DNA from: Methanospirillum hungatei
GTDB taxonomy: Archaea; Halobacteriota; Methanomicrobia; Methanomicrobiales; Methanospirillaceae
Direction: 5' to 3'
DNA length: 10,000 nt
Assembly: GCF_020216685.1 (NCBI RefSeq)
Contig: NZ_JAIWNS010000033.1
Coordinates: 1-10,000, forward strand
Under the pieces are notes generated by a model. That model did not search any database and was not told the origin of the DNA. It saw only the letters and a list, made by a program, of their open reading frames with translations. Below are positions 6,610 to 10,000 of this stretch, one piece after another. The number at the start of each line of letters is the position of its first letter. Position 1 is the stretch's first letter. A program made the translations under genes and the position numbers.

Positions 6610-6612
6610 GTC

Positions 6613-7515
6613 ATGACTGAAGGGAGAACGCGAGGCCAGAAGAATAATCCGGGAGTTACGAAACGGAAAATTATTGAGATTATCTTAAAGCAGTCTGAAC
6701 CTACCCCAGAACCGGTGATTCGGGACAGTATTGCGAGCGATCTTGGGATAAAGGAACCAAAGAGTACTAAAATACAACTCGCCGCTGCAAAGGAAGAAGG
6801 GATTCTCCTGAAAGATACAAAAAGCGGCGTGAATTACTGGGATATTGATTTTACATCCGAGGCTCTTCTTGGATATGTTATTGACATCATCACCCTGATG
6901 CCGGAGGAGGATCGGGTCCCGTTCTTCTCTTCTTTATATGTTCAGGACCTGGTACTGAAAATGGCCGGTTTTATGGCACGGACAAACCGCCAGGGGGAAC
7001 AATCCGGGTATAGAGGCACTCAAATCTCTGAATACTGGGGGTTTTTACAGAGTGAGCCGATTCATGAGACTCTGGATGAAGAACTTCCTCAGGACGTTTG
7101 GAAAGCCGTTCAATTTTACCGATGGGTTGTAACCCATTCTCCTTCTTTCTTCCTTTATCAGTTTCAGGATGCGGCTCGTATCAGCCCATACCTTGAATTG
7201 ATCCTGGGATCACAGATGCTCAAAACCGAATGGAAGGATTATGATTTTCTTTATTTTGTCGGGACCATGGGGCTTATTATTGATTACAGCCGGTCAGATG
7301 AGAGATACCATGATGAGATTGCTGCATTCCTGGCCAAGAATTCTATCGACATCTTCAATCATACATCCTTAAAATATCCGGACCGGTTATTCTTGAATAT
7401 GATACGGGCACATGAGATGATGCAGGAGAGGCACCCGGTCTGTTCGGGTGAGACCATAACACAGAAGTCATTTCGTCTGGATCCTCAAATATTTCGTAAA
7501 TTTCAGGGTTTTTAG
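6613..7515 (+). CDS. Hypothetical 300-residue protein with likely N-terminal winged helix
   Basis: No named family is recognised. Residues about 15-80 (KRKIIEIILKQSEPTPEPVI, then SDLGIKEPKSTKIQLAAAKE and EGILLKD) look like a winged helix-turn-helix with a final hairpin (VNYWDIDF). The remaining about 220 residues are rich in aromatic and helical segments without a known motif; there is no transmembrane stretch and no Cys cluster. The ATG at 6613 has no good Shine-Dalgarno, fitting leaderless translation. The gene is divergent from the primase operon, and three 14-base repeats sit immediately before it. This suggests an element-encoded repressor or replication initiator, an inference from position and the DNA-binding domain. 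Stop is TAG, with T-rich sequence about 70 bases downstream. Confidence 0.78.
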   Translation: MTEGRTRGQKNNPGVTKRKIIEIILKQSEPTPEPVIRDSIASDLGIKEPKSTKIQLAAAKEEGILLKDTKSGVNYWDIDFTSEALLGYVIDIITLMPEEDRVPFFSSLYVQDLVLKMAGFMARTNRQGEQSGYRGTQISEYWGFLQSEPIHETLDEELPQDVWKAVQFYRWVVTHSPSFFLYQFQDAARISPYLELILGSQMLKTEWKDYDFLYFVGTMGLIIDYSRSDERYHDEIAAFLAKNSIDIFNHTSLKYPDRLFLNMIRAHEMMQERHPVCSGETITQKSFRLDPQIFRKFQGF

Positions 7516-7527
7516 GAAATGGAGGAA

Positions 7528-7554
7528 TTGTAACAGTTGTAACAGTTGTAGCAG
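7528..7554 (+). repeat. Three 9-base tandem repeats TTGTAACAG
   Basis: TTGTAACAG occurs twice exactly and a third time as TTGTAGCAG, starting 13 bases after the stop of the 300-residue gene. The unit is a multiple of three and could have been coding. It may be a small expanded microsatellite or a protein-binding site. Confidence 0.65.
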
Positions 7555-7578
7555 CTCTATGGAAAAGAGACCTTCTAA

Positions 7579-7590
7579 ATTTTTATTATT
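7579..7590 (+). terminator. T-rich terminator candidate after the 300-residue gene
   Basis: ATTTTTATTATT lies about 65 bases after the stop at 7515 and before the next remnant. No hairpin was found. Archaeal termination needs only T-richness, so this is a weak candidate. Confidence 0.3.
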
Positions 7591-7609
7591 GACGTGTATG
7601 TATTCTCAT

Positions 7610-7780
7610 ATGGATGAAAAACCTCTCACTATTGGCGAAGATCTCATAAGCAAGATTTAAGAAGCCGGTACCTCGCATATATTTGGTGTTCCGGGAGATG
7701 TAAAAAAGTATTCGTTGATAATTGAGGATGTACCAGATGCAGATATTACGAAAGTACCTTATTCTGCGTCAAGAGAATGA
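7610..7780 (+). pseudogene. Remnant of a thiamine-diphosphate enzyme (indolepyruvate/pyruvate decarboxylase-like N-terminus)
   Basis: The translation MDEKPLTIGEDLISKI, TAA (7658-7660), then EAGTSHIFGVPGDVKKYS matches the first 45 or so residues of the decarboxylase/acetolactate synthase family. There a helix of the type YLIxRLxEAG precedes the strongly conserved HIFGVPGD strand and turn of the Pyr domain. The TAA falls inside that helix. The frame ends with TGA at 7778-7780 after SASRE, about where the family's catalytic Glu region begins. Nothing after it resembles the other 500 residues. This is a decayed 5' fragment and not expected to be functional. The parent enzyme's substrate cannot be told. 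Confidence 0.7.
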
Positions 7781-7784
7781 CACT

Positions 7785-8198
7785 ATGAATCCTGTAAAAT
7801 TTTTATCCTTTTTTTGGGCTCTTTCTCCTCCTCAATCTCCCATGACTCTGTGCTCCAGAGGAGGGGCCGGTTTTGTCGCATATGTTCAGAGTGGAAGTAC
7901 GACAATCATAGAAGATCATGATGGGACTCTGGAACTTACCGTTCATGACATTATTCCCATTTTTACCTGGCATCGGGAAAAGAGCTTTTTTTCCTATTGA
8001 AGGGCTATCGGGGGTATCGTATCCTCTGAATGCTACGGGGCTATTTTCCGGCTCAGATACTGATTCTGGAGGGTTTTTTGTAATTTCTAACCTCTCACTC
8101 GCTGAAGAGAATACGAATTTTTTACAGCACATGTACCGCCACATGAATTTTATGAAGGTGACGTATTGAGAACGTGTATAGGTAACAGAATACTGTGA
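7785..8198 (+). pseudogene. Probable secreted-protein pseudogene, frame broken mostly at poly-T tracts
   Basis: No single frame covers this stretch, but protein-like segments follow one another across two frames. They are MNPVKFL (from the ATG at 7785); a hydrophobic FFGLFLLLNLP after a T7 tract at 7809-7815, like a signal peptide and followed by TGA at 7843-7845; FVAYVQSGSTTIIEDHDG and ELTVHDIIP back in the first frame; IEGLSGVSYPLNATGLFSGS and ISNLSLAEENTNF in the second frame after a T7 tract near 7986-7992; and VPPHEFYEGDVL in the first frame again after a T6 tract at 8118-8123, ending with TGA. The family is not recognised with certainty. It may be real decay or homopolymer error, though the TGA favours decay. 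Confidence 0.5.
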
Positions 8199-8229
8199 GT
8201 TTTTCAAATGGAGAACGATATCATGATTG

Positions 8230-8243
8230 CAGGATATATCCTG
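8230..8243. repeat. Perfect 14-base palindrome CAGGATATATCCTG
   Basis: Self-complementary over 14 bases with a GC-containing border, so less easily a chance product than the AT-only palindromes nearby. No gene is close enough to name a regulator; it could be a remnant operator. Confidence 0.45.
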
Positions 8244-8441
8244 AAGGGCCCCTCATCCCTCCGCAGAATACTCAAAGCATGAGTTATGATTTAGATATTG
8301 CATTGTACAATACTATTTGAATGGTGGGGCGAGGCCCTGTAAATTGACATGGCAGAAATTTAATCCGAACTGATTTCCATCTCTATCGTTTTTTCAGATA
8401 TGGGCGAGGACTAGTAATAACATGAATGCTTATGAATTTAT

Positions 8442-8447
8442 AAAAAA
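8442..8447 (-). terminator. Oligo-T terminator candidate after the 162-residue gene
   Basis: Six T in a row on the minus strand about 18 bases beyond the stop of the leftward 162-residue gene, in an AT-rich context without a hairpin. This fits archaeal oligo-T termination. Confidence 0.4.
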
Positions 8448-8464
8448 CGGAAATACTTTTAATT

Positions 8465-8953
8465 TTATATCAAGCCCGAATCCGCGGATTTTTGGACACA
8501 TGCCACGTATTCAGCAACCAGATAATAATTATTCAGGTCATCTTCGTCAAGACCACGAAATACGAATAGCTCATCCCAGAGCTGACTGCTCCCCTCGACC
8601 ATGAAATATCCGGATTCAAGTTCAAAACCAACAATGATATCACATCCCTTGAATATCTCATCCTGATTTTCATAGAGCCTTTTTTCGGTTCCGGTATTTT
8701 TTATCTGGAAGACCTGTAGCAGGGGGATTTTGTCTGAAGGAATCTTGTGAGCGTAATACTCGTTCAAAGTTACATTATCATAGACGATCCGGAGTAGGTT
8801 TTGTTCGGTTCGTTCTATAACCGGATAGTTCTCCTTCAGGTATACAATGACGTCTTGTATGGGTTTGTTGTTGGGTTTGAGTTTAGGCCTGTAGGTGTCA
8901 TAGGTTTCCCTCCAGTTTCGAACCATTTCCGGGGTTGGTTCCTGCATGAGCAT
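8465..8953 (-). CDS. Hypothetical 162-residue protein
   Basis: Family not recognised. The chain looks like an intact soluble domain. A basic start (MLMQEPTPEMVRNWRETYDT) is followed by a helix VIVYLKENYPVIERTEQNLL, then alternating strands in LLQVFQIKN, CDIIVGFELESGYFMVEG and WDELFVFRG, and a final helix LVAEYVACVQKS. There is no signal peptide, membrane segment or metal motif. A second ATG at 8947 removes only two residues and cannot be excluded. No ribosome binding site is seen. AGAATATAGG on the minus strand, about 45 bases upstream, is a possible TATA element. It stands alone between decayed sequence and another leftward gene, and its size and acidic strands would suit a small accessory protein, but no function can be assigned. 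Confidence 0.7.
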   Translation of the reverse strand: MLMQEPTPEMVRNWRETYDTYRPKLKPNNKPIQDVIVYLKENYPVIERTEQNLLRIVYDNVTLNEYYAHKIPSDKIPLLQVFQIKNTGTEKRLYENQDEIFKGCDIIVGFELESGYFMVEGSSQLWDELFVFRGLDEDDLNNYYLVAEYVACVQKSADSGLI

Positions 8954-9176
8954 AATTAGGTGAAAGATATCTCACTCATGAATAATCAATGAATCCTATA
9001 TTCTTGCCGAGTCATATCGATGAAGGGGGAGCAATCCCAAAATCGTGAATTATTGCCCTTCTTTTTCAACCATCTCCCCTACTCGTAGAACTTTTCCAGG
9101 CTGCTTAAAGCATTCAATGGCATCCAACATATCCAATATACGAGTAATTAAGTTTTTTTGACACTGTCTTCTACGG
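8954..9176. other. Spacer between two leftward hypothetical genes, with a possible small remnant
   Basis: Holds the upstream region of the 162-residue gene and a 26-codon minus-strand frame described separately. No RNA gene or strong repeat was found. A T7 run on the plus strand (9153-9159) is in the wrong orientation to end the leftward gene at 9177. Confidence 0.4.
9050..9130 (-). pseudogene. Possible winged-helix remnant or 26-residue small ORF
   Basis: The frame upstream of and including the ATG at 9130 reads LITRILDMLDAIECF, then KQPGKVLRVGEMVEKEG and TAA at 9050-9052. The pattern of an amphipathic helix, then KPGKxLxVGEhxEK, is that of the first two helices of small archaeal winged-helix proteins. 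The recognition helix should come next but the frame stops. In another frame a further peptide follows (FWDCSPFIDMTRQEYRIH). No ribosome binding site is obvious; translation could follow from the upstream gene ending at 9177. It may be a frameshifted relic. Confidence 0.35.
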
Positions 9177-10000
9177 TTATTTTTCTCCTCTTTCTTCTTT
9201 CAATTTATTGATCTTTTCTTTCAGTATAAACTCTAATTTCGCCCTGATTTTTGCATTCTGTTCATATTCATAGGTAACTAAATCCTCGTCCTTTCTTCGT
9301 ACCTGTTCATACACATCTGTATATGATTTCTTTAGATATTGCTGAATGTCGACACCTTTCTCTCTTGGAATTAAATCCTGTAATGTTTTAAGTTGATATC
9401 GCTCAGTCGCTGTGAATTTTTTCTCCATCCGATTCCATACGGTATCACATGCTTCCTCATAAGGCACTCCTTGCAGCTCTAATTTTTTCACTTCTTCCAA
9501 GAATTCCTTACCTTTTGTACTGATAAGAGTATTCGTACCCATTACATCGTCACGAATTGCTTTTGCTACTTTTTCGGGGAAATCGAGGGGACTGCTTGGA
9601 ATCCTTAATATATTTGTGCCAATCTCTTTTATGGTATCAATAAGAAGTTCAGATAATTTTTCATCGTCATATGTGCCTATTGAATCGATATCAATATCCG
9701 GATATTCCGTTTCATAAATGTCAATATGCCTATTTATCTGATCCTGAATTTGTCCAGCCAATTCTGGATCATCCTTGAGCACAGATATTATATCTTCACT
9801 TGATGCATCAATATTCCATTCCTGCTTGATAAAGGAAGCCTGATTATCTAAATCAGGTGTTTCTTTTTGCTTTTTTTCTCCGATCTCGTCAATTTTTTCT
9901 TTATCTGAAGAGGTCTTTTCTTCCGAAGATTCCTCTGATGTATCTTTTGTTATCACACCAGTCAGAGCTCCGGCAAGGTCCAGAGAAGAACTACTGATTA
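9177..10000 (-). CDS. Hypothetical acidic, helix-rich protein, N-terminus outside the window
   Basis: Not recognised. A GTG at 9956 would give 259 residues, but the frame stays open to the right edge (upstream residues SLDLAGALTGVITK), so the true start is probably outside. From that GTG, the first 40 residues are a charged low-complexity stretch (Ser, Glu, Lys), likely disordered. An acidic part follows (DIYETEYPDIDIDSIG), then a middle domain with DFPEKVAKAIRDD and EACDTVWNRMEKKFTATERY. A long charged amphipathic C-terminal helix ends KEKINKLKEERGEK, probably a coiled coil. There is no membrane segment in the visible part. The stop is TAA at 9177-9179. Orientation matches the next gene (162 residues) 223 bases away, but the gap argues against tight coupling. 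The function is unknown. Confidence 0.75.
   Translation of the reverse strand, partial: ISSSSLDLAGALTGVITKDTSEESSEEKTSSDKEKIDEIGEKKQKETPDLDNQASFIKQEWNIDASSEDIISVLKDDPELAGQIQDQINRHIDIYETEYPDIDIDSIGTYDDEKLSELLIDTIKEIGTNILRIPSSPLDFPEKVAKAIRDDVMGTNTLISTKGKEFLEEVKKLELQGVPYEEACDTVWNRMEKKFTATERYQLKTLQDLIPREKGVDIQQYLKKSYTDVYEQVRRKDEDLVTYEYEQNAKIRAKLEFILKEKINKLKEERGEK

Larger units (their letters stand above)
6338..6612. promoter_or_regulatory. Divergent intergenic control region (candidate origin or operator)
   Basis: 275 bases with no supported gene, between the leftward primase operon and the rightward 300-residue gene. The right half is extremely AT-rich. It holds a 12-base palindrome at 6547-6558 and three direct 14-base repeats at 6568-6609. 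For the rightward gene, AAATATAT near 6576-6583 would give a leaderless start at 6613, since no usable ribosome binding site is present. For the leftward operon, an AT-rich ATTAAAAAA stretch (minus strand, about 6408-6417) is a possible TATA element. Divergent layout, AT-richness and iterated repeats are shared by plasmid origins and autoregulated promoters. Confidence 0.5.
8199..8464. other. Non-coding or fully decayed stretch
   Basis: No convincing gene. It contains a perfect 14-base palindrome (8230-8243). A 19-codon frame (8223-8282, beginning MIAGYILKG) has GGAG nine bases upstream but no other support. A T6 run on the minus strand lies near 8442-8447. It may be the eroded end of the preceding pseudogene. 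Confidence 0.4.

Noticed and set aside
7803..8207. Minus-strand 134-residue ORF
   Set aside because: Low-complexity translation without motifs. The plus strand shows successive protein-like segments, so this is more likely its shadow, though not excluded.
1..10000. tRNA, rRNA or attachment site marking an element boundary
   Set aside because: No tRNA-like cloverleaf or paired long direct repeats were found by reading; the element ends are probably outside or eroded.

Overview
The window looks archaeal, most likely a methanogen of the Methanomicrobiales (Methanospirillum-like); this placement is inference. Support: an EFR1-type flavodoxin/ferredoxin fusion, a Prim-Pol plus AAA+ helicase replication module of archaeal mobile elements, AT-rich TATA-like promoters with missing or weak ribosome binding sites at several genes, oligo-T tracts after genes, and GTG/TTG starts. 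TAG is an ordinary stop here (TetR, HEPN and the 300-residue gene), so in-frame TAG in broken genes probably is not read through.

Left region (1-1930). A TetR regulator enters from the left edge without its first residues. A 45-residue lysine-rich gene lies on the minus strand. Then comes a minus-strand flavodoxin/ferredoxin gene that has lost its FMN-loop end and one cluster cysteine. Directly abutting it, head to head, is a plus-strand GNAT acetyltransferase that has lost its own 5' part and carries an internal TAG. One deletion across a divergent promoter region would explain both truncations.

Middle region (1931-7515). A two-gene MNT nucleotidyltransferase/HEPN cassette reads rightward. 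It converges on a leftward three-gene operon: Prim-Pol primase with a zinc-finger-like motif, a 694-residue AAA+ helicase with winged-helix and zinc motifs, and a 120-residue protein. Both operon junctions are ATGA overlaps. A 275-base divergent intergenic region carries a 12-base palindrome and three 14-base direct repeats, and separates the operon from a rightward 300-residue protein with a likely N-terminal winged helix. This resembles the replication and control block of an integrated plasmid or virus. No integrase, tRNA or attachment site was seen.

Right region (7516-10000). It opens with three 9-base tandem repeats and the decayed start of a thiamine-diphosphate decarboxylase-like gene. 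Next is a probable secreted-protein pseudogene whose frame changes repeatedly, mostly at poly-T tracts. Two unrecognised leftward genes follow: a 162-residue protein, and an acidic, coiled-coil-rich protein cut by the right edge. A short possible winged-helix remnant lies between them. The concentration of broken genes around the replication module marks an accessory, fast-decaying part of the genome.
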